From Nocardioides lacusdianchii (GTDB lineage: Bacteria; Actinomycetota; Actinomycetes; Propionibacteriales; Nocardioidaceae): a stretch of 64,000 nt of DNA. A program made the translations under genes and the position numbers. Each line of letters starts with the position of its first letter. The first letter of the stretch is position 1. The stretch spans positions 1 through 64,000 of the forward strand of contig NZ_JADHZD010000019.1 in the NCBI RefSeq assembly GCF_020102855.1, read 5' to 3'. Below are positions 1 through 7,265 of the stretch, in pieces. Below the pieces are notes generated by a model. That model was not told the DNA's origin. It did no database searches and was given only the letters and a program-made list of their open reading frames with translations.

Positions 1-46
1 TTGCATCTACGAGATGCCCTTCGTGCTTGGTGAAATCGGTCCCTAG

Positions 47-286
47 AGAAGACAGATTTTCCCACCACGTAAGGGCATTCTCACTTCACGACGCGCTCAC
101 CCCACCAAGCCCATCGGTGGATCGAGGCTTAGGGGGCAGGTCGAAAAGGACGCGGCACTCGTTCAAGCCGGCTACGCCATCGAGTGGAACTTCTACGCAG
201 GGCCGACAGGGTTCGACATCGATCCAAGGCTCGTGGACGCGTTAGCGGATGCGCAGATCCCGTACGTCGTGCACCTGCCCGCCTGA
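47..286 (+). pseudogene. C-terminal remnant of a restriction-endonuclease-fold toxin domain
   Basis: From about 128 to the TGA at 284-286 one frame reads as a plausible protein tail: GQVEKDAAL, then EWNFYAGPTGFDIDPRLVDAL, then IPYVVHLPA and stop. This resembles the end of REase-fold toxin domains of polymorphic toxins, where a Q..KD segment is followed by EWHFF and a closing 'Y.IH' strand. Upstream in the same frame the similarity fades and a TAG lies at 44-46. No start codon or ribosome binding site fits, so this looks like a decayed or transferred fragment and not an intact gene. Base composition is lower in GC than the following genes. The family call is by eye and tentative; the remainder may lie to the left of the window. 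Confidence 0.4.
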
Positions 287-354
287 CTCGCGATCCGCCC
301 ACCCACCTGTGGAGCGCGTCGCCTGACCGGCGCGGAGGGGTCGGGGCCCCGACC

Positions 355-360
355 TACGCT
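355..360 (+). promoter_or_regulatory. -10 element of a probable leaderless promoter
   Basis: TACGCT matches the actinobacterial TANNNT -10 pattern and ends six bases before the ATG at 367. Transcription would begin at or next to the start codon, so the mRNA would lack a Shine-Dalgarno site; none is visible. No clear -35 is seen. Confidence 0.4.
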
Positions 361-366
361 GGACCC

Positions 367-672
367 ATGACGGCCACCACCGATCCCGCGACGGCCGACG
401 AGGTCTACACCGCCGACGTCGAGCCCCGCCGGCGCGACCGTCTCGGACGTGTCGCCGCGGGAGCGCTCGACCTGTGGTGCGCGATGTCCGGGGGACGCTT
501 CGACCTCACCAACGAAGGTGTCGTCGTCGTCCGGCGGCGCCGCGACGGCGGGCTCGAGCTCCGCGTTCCGGCCGGTGGACCCGAGGCCGCCGCCGTCCTC
601 CTCGAAGTGATGAGGGGCCAGCTGGAGACGCTGACGCCCGAGGAGTTCCGCGACGGCTGGGGTATCGCCTGA
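367..672 (+). CDS. Small hypothetical protein (101 aa)
   Basis: A 101-residue acidic/arginine-rich protein that I do not recognise. The ATG at 367 is preferred over upstream in-frame starts because a -10-like TACGCT ends six bases before it and third-position G/C bias starts here. The core has a short predicted helix (DRLGRVAAGALDLW), a beta-rich segment (VVVVRRRRDGGLELRVP) and a C-terminal helix ending EFRDGWGIA. There is no signal peptide, membrane segment or metal-binding motif. It converges on the ATP-grasp gene: its TGA (670-672) and that gene's stop (677-679 on the other strand) lie inside the palindrome CTGAGGCCTCAG. It is probably a real gene of unknown role. Confidence 0.65.
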   Translation: MTATTDPATADEVYTADVEPRRRDRLGRVAAGALDLWCAMSGGRFDLTNEGVVVVRRRRDGGLELRVPAGGPEAAAVLLEVMRGQLETLTPEEFRDGWGIA

Positions 673-676
673 GGCC

Positions 677-1717
677 TCAGCTCGTCGCGAGGTTGTGGTT
701 GCCGATCTCCGGGTAGTGGCGGCGGATGTTCACCTTGCGCTCGAGCTCGCCGATGATCGCGGGCGCGAAGTTGACGTCGTAGAGCGCCTGCGCGCTGCCG
801 AGGCCGCCGGGGCTGAAGACGTTGATCTCCATGAGCTTGTCGCCGACGATGTCGAGGCCGACGAGGAACATGCCGTCGCTGACGAGCTTGGGGCGCACGA
901 CCTCGACCATCTCGAGCATCGCGTCGGTGACGGTGACCTTCTCCGCCTTGCCGCCGGCCGACATGTTGGACCGGATGTCCTTGGTCTTGTTGGTGCGGCG
1001 GAAGGCGGCGTACTCCCCCTGGTGCATCAGCGGCTGGCCGTTCATCACGAACATGCGCACGTCCCCGTTGACCGCCTCGGGGAGGTACTCCTGCGCCACG
1101 ACGTAACCGTCGCGCGAGATGGCCTCGATGATCTGGGTGAGGTTCGGTGCCTCCTTGCGGTCGACGAGGAAGACGCCGGCGCCGCCGGAGCCCTGGAGCG
1201 GCTTGAGGACCGCCTTGCCGCCGAGGTCGGAGATGAACTCCTCGATCATGTCCTCGTCGCGCGAGATCAGCGTGCGGGGGCGCACGACCTCGGGGAAGTG
1301 CTGGAAGTAGGCCTTGGACAGCGCGTTGGCGAGGCTGGTCGGGTCGTTGACCACGAGCACGCCGCTGGAGGCGATGAGCTGGCCGAAGGCGACGCCGGCG
1401 TTGTTGCGCCACGGGTCCGACTCGGCGTCGTCGGCCGGGTCGTTGCGCAGCATCACCACGTCGAACTCCTCGAGGCCGAGCAGCTGCTCGACCTCGGGCT
1501 TCTGGATGTCGGAGAGGTGGCGCTCGAGGGAGCGGTAGGACTTCGCGTCACCGGCGCGGGCCTTGGTGCTCAGGGAGCCGTCGGGCAGGTAGGCGAAGTC
1601 GCCGATGCCCATGTACCACGCCTCGTGGCCCATCTCCTTGGCCGCCATGGCGAGCCGGTTGGTGGTGTACTCCGCCTTCTCGGTCTCGATGTCGTTGACG
1701 ACGAATCCGATCTTCAT
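677..1717 (-). CDS. ATP-grasp ligase, glutathione synthetase-like
   Basis: A 346-residue ATP-grasp enzyme resembling prokaryotic glutathione synthetase (GshB). Visible features are RNDP at 91-94, the nucleotide-binding lysine and glycine-rich loop (K172, QGSGGAG 175-181), GDVR (218-221) and the metal-binding end MEINVFSPGG (296-305). The family joins a carboxylate, activated as acyl phosphate, to an amine. Actinobacteria of this type normally make mycothiol and not glutathione, and no gamma-glutamylcysteine ligase is present here, so the true substrate is probably another peptide or amino acid conjugate. The start ATG overlaps the stop of the upstream QEGLA gene by four bases, so the two are translationally coupled. 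It is the last gene of a three-gene operon. Confidence 0.85.
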   Translation of the reverse strand: MKIGFVVNDIETEKAEYTTNRLAMAAKEMGHEAWYMGIGDFAYLPDGSLSTKARAGDAKSYRSLERHLSDIQKPEVEQLLGLEEFDVVMLRNDPADDAESDPWRNNAGVAFGQLIASSGVLVVNDPTSLANALSKAYFQHFPEVVRPRTLISRDEDMIEEFISDLGGKAVLKPLQGSGGAGVFLVDRKEAPNLTQIIEAISRDGYVVAQEYLPEAVNGDVRMFVMNGQPLMHQGEYAAFRRTNKTKDIRSNMSAGGKAEKVTVTDAMLEMVEVVRPKLVSDGMFLVGLDIVGDKLMEINVFSPGGLGSAQALYDVNFAPAIIGELERKVNIRRHYPEIGNHNLATS

Positions 1718-2886
1718 GAGTGTCCTTCCAGGAGCGTGCTGAGGTCCTCGGTCCCGGCCGCGCGGGCCAGGTTGGCGTTGGTCGCCGGGTCGTGCAGGTA
1801 GCGCGGCAGCACCCGGGGCGGGCGCAGCAGGCCGCGGTCCTCCAGGTCGCCGATGAGCGGCAGGTCGCGCAGCGAGAACTTGCCCAGCCAGAGCTGGTCG
1901 AGCGAGCCGTCGGAGCCGAGGTGCTCGAGCAGCTCGACGAGGCCGCGCAGGTAGATCGCGTCCTTGGTCATCCCGCCGGAGCGGTAGACCCGCATCACGG
2001 TGGTCCACGCGCTGCTCTCGGGGAAGCCGTCGGCGACCAGGGCCTCGTGGGCCTCGGCGAAGCTCGCGCCGCCGATCATCCGGTGGACGGTCACGACACG
2101 GCTGGCGAGCTGGCGCAGCCGGAAGGCGGTCAGGCCGCCGCAGGCGATCTCGGCGAGGACCGCGAGGCCCTCCTGCGTCTCGTCGTAGCCGGCCAGCCCG
2201 ACGCCGAGCACCTTGATCGGCTGGTGGCTGCCGTTGGCCTGGGTCACGAGGTGGGTGCCGACCTCGTGGTGGAGCAGCGCCTGGGCCCGGGCGCGCTGCA
2301 CCTTGGTCTCGGGCCCGATGAGCAGGGTGTCGCCGGAGACCATGACGCCGTTGACGTCGGTGCGGATCTCGGCATGCATGTCGAGGTCGGGGTCCTCGGC
2401 GCGGTAGTGGGCGATCTCGTCCTCGGCCAGGGCGAGGAACTCCTCGGCGTCGAGGGCCTCGTCGCCCGCCTCGGTGCGGGTGATGCTCGCCAGCAGCGTC
2501 TCGGCCTGCGTGCGCAGCGCCGGCGACACCCCGCCGTAGAGCTCCACGCTCAGCGGCAGGAAGTCGGCGGTGTCGCGCGCCTCGAGCATGTCGAGCTGGA
2601 GCTCCATCTCGCGGTGCTTGGCCCGCAGCAGCTGGCCCAGCACCGGGTCCTCGACCTCGCCGACGTCGATCGCGTCGAGCTCGGCGCGTACGACGTCGGG
2701 GTCGGTGTCGAGCTCGCGGTAGGTGAAGCCCGGGTCGGGCTCACGGCCCTCGAGGAAGTCGTCACGCAGGTCGTCGGCGTCGACAGGGGTGACCTCGAGG
2801 AGGAAGCGGAAGCTCTGCGACAGCAGGGCGAGGCGGTGATCGACCGCGAGGTCGGCGGCGCTCAGCTCGCTGTCGCCGCCGCTCAC
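1714..2886 (-). CDS. QEGLA-motif putative metallopeptidase (DUF1704 / MATCAP-like family)
   Basis: A 390-residue member of the family annotated as 'flavohemoglobin expression-modulating QEGLA motif protein', related to the eukaryotic tyrosine carboxypeptidase family MATCAP. It has the expected zinc-site motif HHEVGTH at 206-212 (HExxxH) and the name-giving QEGLA at 238-242, whose glutamate is the likely third metal ligand. Such an active site predicts C-terminal trimming of a peptide or peptide-like substrate; the bacterial substrate is unknown. The GTG start at 2886 overlaps the stop of the amidohydrolase gene upstream (GTGA), and its own stop overlaps the start of the ATP-grasp gene (ATGA). 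No signal peptide is seen, so it is probably cytoplasmic. Confidence 0.85.
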   Translation of the reverse strand: MSGGDSELSAADLAVDHRLALLSQSFRFLLEVTPVDADDLRDDFLEGREPDPGFTYRELDTDPDVVRAELDAIDVGEVEDPVLGQLLRAKHREMELQLDMLEARDTADFLPLSVELYGGVSPALRTQAETLLASITRTEAGDEALDAEEFLALAEDEIAHYRAEDPDLDMHAEIRTDVNGVMVSGDTLLIGPETKVQRARAQALLHHEVGTHLVTQANGSHQPIKVLGVGLAGYDETQEGLAVLAEIACGGLTAFRLRQLASRVVTVHRMIGGASFAEAHEALVADGFPESSAWTTVMRVYRSGGMTKDAIYLRGLVELLEHLGSDGSLDQLWLGKFSLRDLPLIGDLEDRGLLRPPRVLPRYLHDPATNANLARAAGTEDLSTLLEGHS

Positions 2887-3686
2887 CGCAGCCTCCCCAG
2901 CTCCTCGTGGAGCCCGGGCAGGGCGGCGGCGAGGCCCTCCTGCGCGTTGCGCAGCCGCTCCTCGTCGAGCTCGCCGGACCACTCGTCCATGAAGGTCTTC
3001 TTGAACTCCAGGGCCAGGACGCACCCGACCCGCGGATAGCGGTCGTGCACCCACCACGCCAGGTTGCGGCCCTCGAAGGCGACGTTCTCGCGGGCGTCGA
3101 GCGGACCGCAGCCGAGCGAGGCGTCGCGCAGGTCGCCCATGAAGCGCTCCACCAGCGGACCGAAGAGGTCGTGGTCGAGACTGCCGGTGCCGACGTTGAC
3201 CTCGGGGTTGTCCGACGCCGGCGCGGGCGGGGCGTCGGCCCCGTCGCGGCGGTGGTTGTAGGAGTGCACGTCGAGGAGCACGAACGGCCCCCGCTCGGCC
3301 AGCGCGTCGAGCCGCGGCGCGAGGGCGTCGTAGAAGGCGTCGTACGTCTCCAGGCTGCCCTCGAACAGCTCGTCGGACAGCACCCCGTCGCGCCACACCT
3401 CCAGGCCCCAGCAGTCCTCGGGCCGGCGGTAGACCGCCTCGCGCCGCGGGCGGTTGAGGTCGGCCTCGAAGCGCGAGCGGGTGGTCACCACCCGGTCCGG
3501 CACGACCGCCGCGATGCGGTCGGTGTGGGGGTCCTCCTCGCGGAACCGCTCCGTCTCGTCGAGCACCATCGCCGCGGCGATGTCCGGGCGCAGCTCGTGC
3601 CCGGCGTGCACCGAGGTCGCCACCACGGGCCCGCTCCAGTCACCGACGAACGCGACCGCGTCCGACGTCCCTCCCAAGGTCGTCAT
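2883..3686 (-). CDS. N-formylglutamate amidohydrolase family protein
   Basis: A 267-residue protein of the N-formylglutamate amidohydrolase (FGase) family. Family members hydrolyse N-formyl-L-glutamate or related N-acyl amino acids in a zinc-dependent reaction, as in histidine degradation. Conserved-looking blocks are SVHAGH (25-30), the EADLNRPR segment (74-81), LDVHSYNHRR (138-147) and a closing EFKKTFMDEW. No histidine-utilisation genes are near, so the role is more likely tied to its two operon partners. I chose the ATG at 3686; an in-frame ATG at 3734 exists but would add residues upstream of the conserved fold. It is the first gene of the triad and is divergent from the sirtuin gene, with about 80 bp between them for both promoters. 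Confidence 0.85.
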   Translation of the reverse strand: MTTLGGTSDAVAFVGDWSGPVVATSVHAGHELRPDIAAAMVLDETERFREEDPHTDRIAAVVPDRVVTTRSRFEADLNRPRREAVYRRPEDCWGLEVWRDGVLSDELFEGSLETYDAFYDALAPRLDALAERGPFVLLDVHSYNHRRDGADAPPAPASDNPEVNVGTGSLDHDLFGPLVERFMGDLRDASLGCGPLDARENVAFEGRNLAWWVHDRYPRVGCVLALEFKKTFMDEWSGELDEERLRNAQEGLAAALPGLHEELGRLR

Positions 3687-3766
3687 GGCCGCTTGTCTAC
3701 CGGAGTCCCGGACCGCCGTGCACACCTCGCGCATCCCTAGGGGTGGGGGCTGGTAGTAATGGACGC

Positions 3767-4444
3767 ATGCGCGTCGTGGTCCTCACCGGTGCCGGCATCT
3801 CCGCCGAGAGCGGGCTGTCGACCTTCCGCGACTCGGGCGGGCTGTGGGAGGGCCACGACCCGATGCAGGTGGCCACCCCCGAGGCGTACGCCGACGACCC
3901 GGGGCTCGTGCAGCGCTTCTACGACGAGCGGCGCGCGGCGCTCCCGCGGGTCCGTCCCAACGCGGCCCACGAGGCGCTGGTGCGGCTCGAGGACGCGCTC
4001 GGCGACGACCTGCTCGTCGTCACCCAGAACGTCGACGACCTCCACGAGCGGGCCGGCTCGCGGCGGGTGCACCACATCCACGGCCGGCTGCGCTCGGCGT
4101 GGTGCACCACCTGCGACGGGCGCCACGAGTGGGACGGGCCGCTGCGCCACGAGCCGCCGTGCCCGACCTGCGAGGAACCGACGCTGCGACCCGACATCGT
4201 CTGGTTCGGCGAGATCCCCTACGGCATGGACGTGGTGGAGCAGGCGCTGTGGGACTGCGACCTCTTCGTCTCCATCGGCACCTCCGGCGTCGTCTACCCC
4301 GCCGCGGCCTTCGTCCACTGGGCGCGCGGCGCGACGCTCGAGCTCAACCTCGAGCCGAGCGCGGGCGCCACGGACTTCGGGGAGTCGCGCCACGGTCCCG
4401 CCACCCGCCTGGTCCCCGCGTGGGTCGAGGAGCTGCTCGGCTGA
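3767..4444 (+). CDS. cobB: NAD-dependent protein deacylase, Sir2/CobB family
   Basis: A 225-residue class III sirtuin, full length for bacterial CobB. It shows the NAD-binding GAGISAESG (8-16), FRD (20-22), TQNVD (86-90), the catalytic histidine in HGRL (H105), and the zinc-binding pairs CTTC (113-116) and CPTC (132-135). FYDERR at 51-56 carries the Tyr-x-x-Arg arrangement that in CobB and SIRT5 permits removal of succinyl or malonyl groups, so it may desuccinylate as well as deacetylate. It acts in the cytoplasm, removing acyl groups from lysines with release of nicotinamide and O-acyl-ADP-ribose. Translation starts at the ATG at 3767, just before MRVVVLTGAG; the upstream spacing suggests little or no leader. 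Confidence 0.92.
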   Translation: MRVVVLTGAGISAESGLSTFRDSGGLWEGHDPMQVATPEAYADDPGLVQRFYDERRAALPRVRPNAAHEALVRLEDALGDDLLVVTQNVDDLHERAGSRRVHHIHGRLRSAWCTTCDGRHEWDGPLRHEPPCPTCEEPTLRPDIVWFGEIPYGMDVVEQALWDCDLFVSIGTSGVVYPAAAFVHWARGATLELNLEPSAGATDFGESRHGPATRLVPAWVEELLG

Positions 4445-4527
4445 CGTGCCCCCCGGACTTGAGCAGTTCGCCTGCGCACGACGCCACCGCGTGATGTGAT
4501 CGTCCGGCTCGTCATCAGGGGGAAGTC

Positions 4528-5310
4528 ATGCGCAGGATCAAGCACGCCGTCGTCGCGCTGTCCGTGGCGTGCGCCGCGACCGGGTGCAGCGTCTACGACG
4601 ACCTCACGACCTCCGACTTCGCCAAGCAGGACGGCGACGCGATCGTCGCCGCCGCGAGCGAGGCGATGCTGGACGTGCAGAGCATGCGCATCACCGGTCA
4701 GGCGCGCACGAACGGCAACCAGTTCTTCCTCGACCTCCGGCTGGACCGCGACGACAACTGCATCGGGACGGTCCGGTTCGGCGGCAGCAGCAACATCGAC
4801 ATCCGCCGGGTCGGCGACCGGGTCTGGCTCAAGGGCGAGTCCGGTGCCTACAACCGGCTGAGCAGCACCCCGCTTCCCCGCTACCTCCTCGACAGGCTGA
4901 GCACGACCTGGGTGCTCTTCGAGGACGACAAGGACCTGCGCAAGGCCTGCGACCTCGAGTCCTTCCTCGAGTCCTTCGAGGTCGTCGACCTCGTCGCCGG
5001 CGATGCCGACACGGGCAAGGGCACGAGCTCCGGCAAGGGCAGGGGCAAGGACCGCACCGACGACCTCTCCGGCGAGGTGCCGACCGTCGTCGGCGACGAG
5101 AGCAGCGAGGACGGGCAGAAGGTCGTCCAGCTCAGCGGCAGCCCCGGAGGCCAGCACGACGAGCTGGCCTGGGTGCGCAGCGAGGCCCCCCACCACGTCG
5201 TACGCATCGAGTCGACGTCGATGCAGGACGGCGGGACGATCGCGTTCTCGGAGTTCGACGAGGAATTCGAGGTCGAGGTCCCGAAGGGCAAGGACGTCAT
5301 GCGCCGCTAG
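4528..5310 (+). CDS. Putative lipoprotein (260 aa)
   Basis: A secreted lipoprotein: MRRIKHAVV start, short hydrophobic stretch, lipobox ATGC with the lipidated cysteine at position 20. The mature part begins with SVYDDLTTSDFAKQDGDAI and contains a beta-rich half (RITGQARTNGNQFFLDLRL ... GDRVWLKGESGAYNRL). That layout recalls the LppX/LprG type of actinobacterial lipoproteins, which bind hydrophobic ligands, but the match is only structural in flavour. A Gly/Lys-rich low-complexity linker (TGKGTSSGKGRGKDR) lies about residue 165-180. It probably sits on the outer face of the membrane. It converges on the histidine kinase gene: a shared CTAG at 5307-5310 supplies both stop codons. Confidence 0.8.
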   Translation: MRRIKHAVVALSVACAATGCSVYDDLTTSDFAKQDGDAIVAAASEAMLDVQSMRITGQARTNGNQFFLDLRLDRDDNCIGTVRFGGSSNIDIRRVGDRVWLKGESGAYNRLSSTPLPRYLLDRLSTTWVLFEDDKDLRKACDLESFLESFEVVDLVAGDADTGKGTSSGKGRGKDRTDDLSGEVPTVVGDESSEDGQKVVQLSGSPGGQHDELAWVRSEAPHHVVRIESTSMQDGGTIAFSEFDEEFEVEVPKGKDVMRR

Positions 5311-7151
5311 TCGCCGGTGCGCCAGCTCGACGCGCCACGCGGCGTCGGCGTACGGGGCGTGGCCTCGGGCGGCAGCGGCCGGAAGTTGAGGCGTACGGAC
5401 GTGCCGCGCCCGAGCGTCGAGTCCACCTCCACGCTCCCGCCGTGGCGCTGCATGATCTCGCGCACGATGCCCAGGCCCAGCCCGGTCCCGGGGCGCAGCA
5501 GCGCCTCCTCGTTGGTGGAGCGGAAGAGCGGCGTGAAGAGCTTCTCCTGGTCGTCCTCGGAGATGCCGATGCCCTCGTCCTTGCACGCGAACGTCAGGCC
5601 GCCGTCGTGTCGGCGCTCGATGCCCAGCCAGATCTCGTCGTCCTGGTCGGAGTACTTCACGGCGTTGTCGACGAGGTTCGTGACCGCGCTGGCGATCTCG
5701 CGCGGGTCGGCGAGCACGATCGCCTCGCGCGTGTCGCCGACGAGGTGGAGCGTGATGCCGCGGCGCTCGGCCACGGCCGTCATCGACGCCAGCGTCTCCT
5801 CCACGATCGGCAGCAGGTCGATGCGCCGCATCGTGGGCGGGTGCTGGGGATCGCTGACCCGCGACAGCATGGCGAGGCCCTGCAGCAGGTCGCCGAGGCG
5901 CTCGCTGCCGCGCAGGATCGCCTGCGCCCGGCGGCGGTCGCGCTCGTCGACGAAGTCGCTGGTGGCGAGGAACTCGGCGTTGGCGGCGATGACCGTCATC
6001 GGGTTGTTGATCTCGTGGGTGAGCTCGCGCAGGAAGCGGTGGCGCGACTCCTCAAGCTCGCGCAGCTCGGTCAGCAGCCGGCGCTCGCGCTGGGTGGCGT
6101 GGGCGTTGGCGATGGCGCGGCCCAGGTCGTGGCCGAGCTCGAGCGCGGCGACGCCCTCGCCGTCGGTCCAGCGCCGCGACCCGGTGCGCCGTGCGCACAT
6201 CAGCATGCCCAGCACCTCGTCGTCGACGCCGACGGGCGCAACGACGACGGCCTCGAAGCCGGCGGTGCGCAGGGCCTCGGTGAACCAGTCGGCGTGCGAG
6301 GTGTCGAGCTCGGGGTCGCCCCAGATGCGGCCGGGCTCGATGATGAGCACCCGCTGCTCGGCCCACGCGCGCGCGGCAGCCTCGTCGAGCGCGCGGCGTA
6401 CGTCGGGGGCGATCTGCAGGCCCAGGCTGTCGGGCGTCTCGGCGTCGGGCTCGATGAAGACGTGGATCTCCAGCTCGTCGACCGACAGCGCACCGAGCAG
6501 CGTCGAGCGCGCCTCGCGCAGCAGGTGGCCGACGTCGTGGCGGGCGGGGTTGGAGCGGGCGAGGCGGCGGGTGGCGCGGATGACGCGCATGTGGTCGGCG
6601 TACTCCTCACGCTCCACCACGGTGACGATGGAGCGCAGCGTCATCGCCAGCTCGTCGGAGATCTCGAGCAGGCGGGCCTTGTCGGGGCGCCTGAGGTCGC
6701 TGGGGACGTCGAGGTAGAGCAGCGCGCGCAGGTCTCCGCGCTCGTCGGCGATCTGCGCGACGAGCATGTCCATCGGGTGCCAGTCGTCCGGCTCGCCCGT
6801 GGTGGGGATGTCGGGGACGACGACCACGCCGTCGATGCGGTCGCGGGTGGCGTCGGTGAGGTTCTCGTCCGGGATCCAGAGGAAGTTGCCGAAGGCCTCC
6901 CCGTCGGTGAAGACGGCCTGCATGTCCGAGAGCCGGGACGCGGTGCCGAGGCGATCCTCGGCGTTGGTCATGTCGCCGTAGATGGCGACGAACTCCAGCA
7001 GTCCCTTGGGCCGGACGACCTCGATGGCGCACACGCGGAAGCCGGCGCGGCTGGCGGCGTCGCGGGCGAGGGCGTGCATCAGCGCACGCGCACGCGCGTC
7101 GCCCCAGCTCAGGTCGCGCGTCCTGCGCTCACCCGCCCCACCCTTTTCCAT
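5307..7151 (-). CDS. GAF-type sensor histidine kinase, first of two paralogs
   Basis: A 614-residue soluble histidine kinase with no transmembrane segment. The N-terminal 350 residues look like two GAF-type sensor modules (roughly 15-180 and 200-350) and are followed by a dimerisation helix with the phospho-acceptor H379 in LTHEINNP. The catalytic domain has the N box NLVDNAVKYS (492-501), DEGIGI (525-530) and GTGLGLG (555-561). It senses an unknown cytosolic signal and should phosphorylate a response regulator, but none is encoded nearby. The next gene upstream on the same strand is a full-length paralog of the same architecture. Start ATG at 7151. Confidence 0.88.
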   Translation of the reverse strand: MEKGGAGERRTRDLSWGDARARALMHALARDAASRAGFRVCAIEVVRPKGLLEFVAIYGDMTNAEDRLGTASRLSDMQAVFTDGEAFGNFLWIPDENLTDATRDRIDGVVVVPDIPTTGEPDDWHPMDMLVAQIADERGDLRALLYLDVPSDLRRPDKARLLEISDELAMTLRSIVTVVEREEYADHMRVIRATRRLARSNPARHDVGHLLREARSTLLGALSVDELEIHVFIEPDAETPDSLGLQIAPDVRRALDEAAARAWAEQRVLIIEPGRIWGDPELDTSHADWFTEALRTAGFEAVVVAPVGVDDEVLGMLMCARRTGSRRWTDGEGVAALELGHDLGRAIANAHATQRERRLLTELRELEESRHRFLRELTHEINNPMTVIAANAEFLATSDFVDERDRRRAQAILRGSERLGDLLQGLAMLSRVSDPQHPPTMRRIDLLPIVEETLASMTAVAERRGITLHLVGDTREAIVLADPREIASAVTNLVDNAVKYSDQDDEIWLGIERRHDGGLTFACKDEGIGISEDDQEKLFTPLFRSTNEEALLRPGTGLGLGIVREIMQRHGGSVEVDSTLGRGTSVRLNFRPLPPEATPRTPTPRGASSWRTGD

Positions 7152-7265
7152 GCCGCACTCGTCCTCCCACCTGCCATGGGGATGGTAGGCGCGCGATGGT
7201 TGCTCCGGGAGTCTTTCCGCAGGTCTTGACCTTCGGTGGCCGACATCTGCGATGACGGGGGCGAC

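Noticed and set aside
677-1717. Annotation as glutathione biosynthesis
   Set aside because: There is no gamma-glutamylcysteine ligase and the organism type uses mycothiol; only the ATP-grasp family assignment is kept.
3687-3734. Longer amidohydrolase start at 3734
   Set aside because: The added 16 residues are unlike the family and would run into the divergent promoter region of the sirtuin gene.
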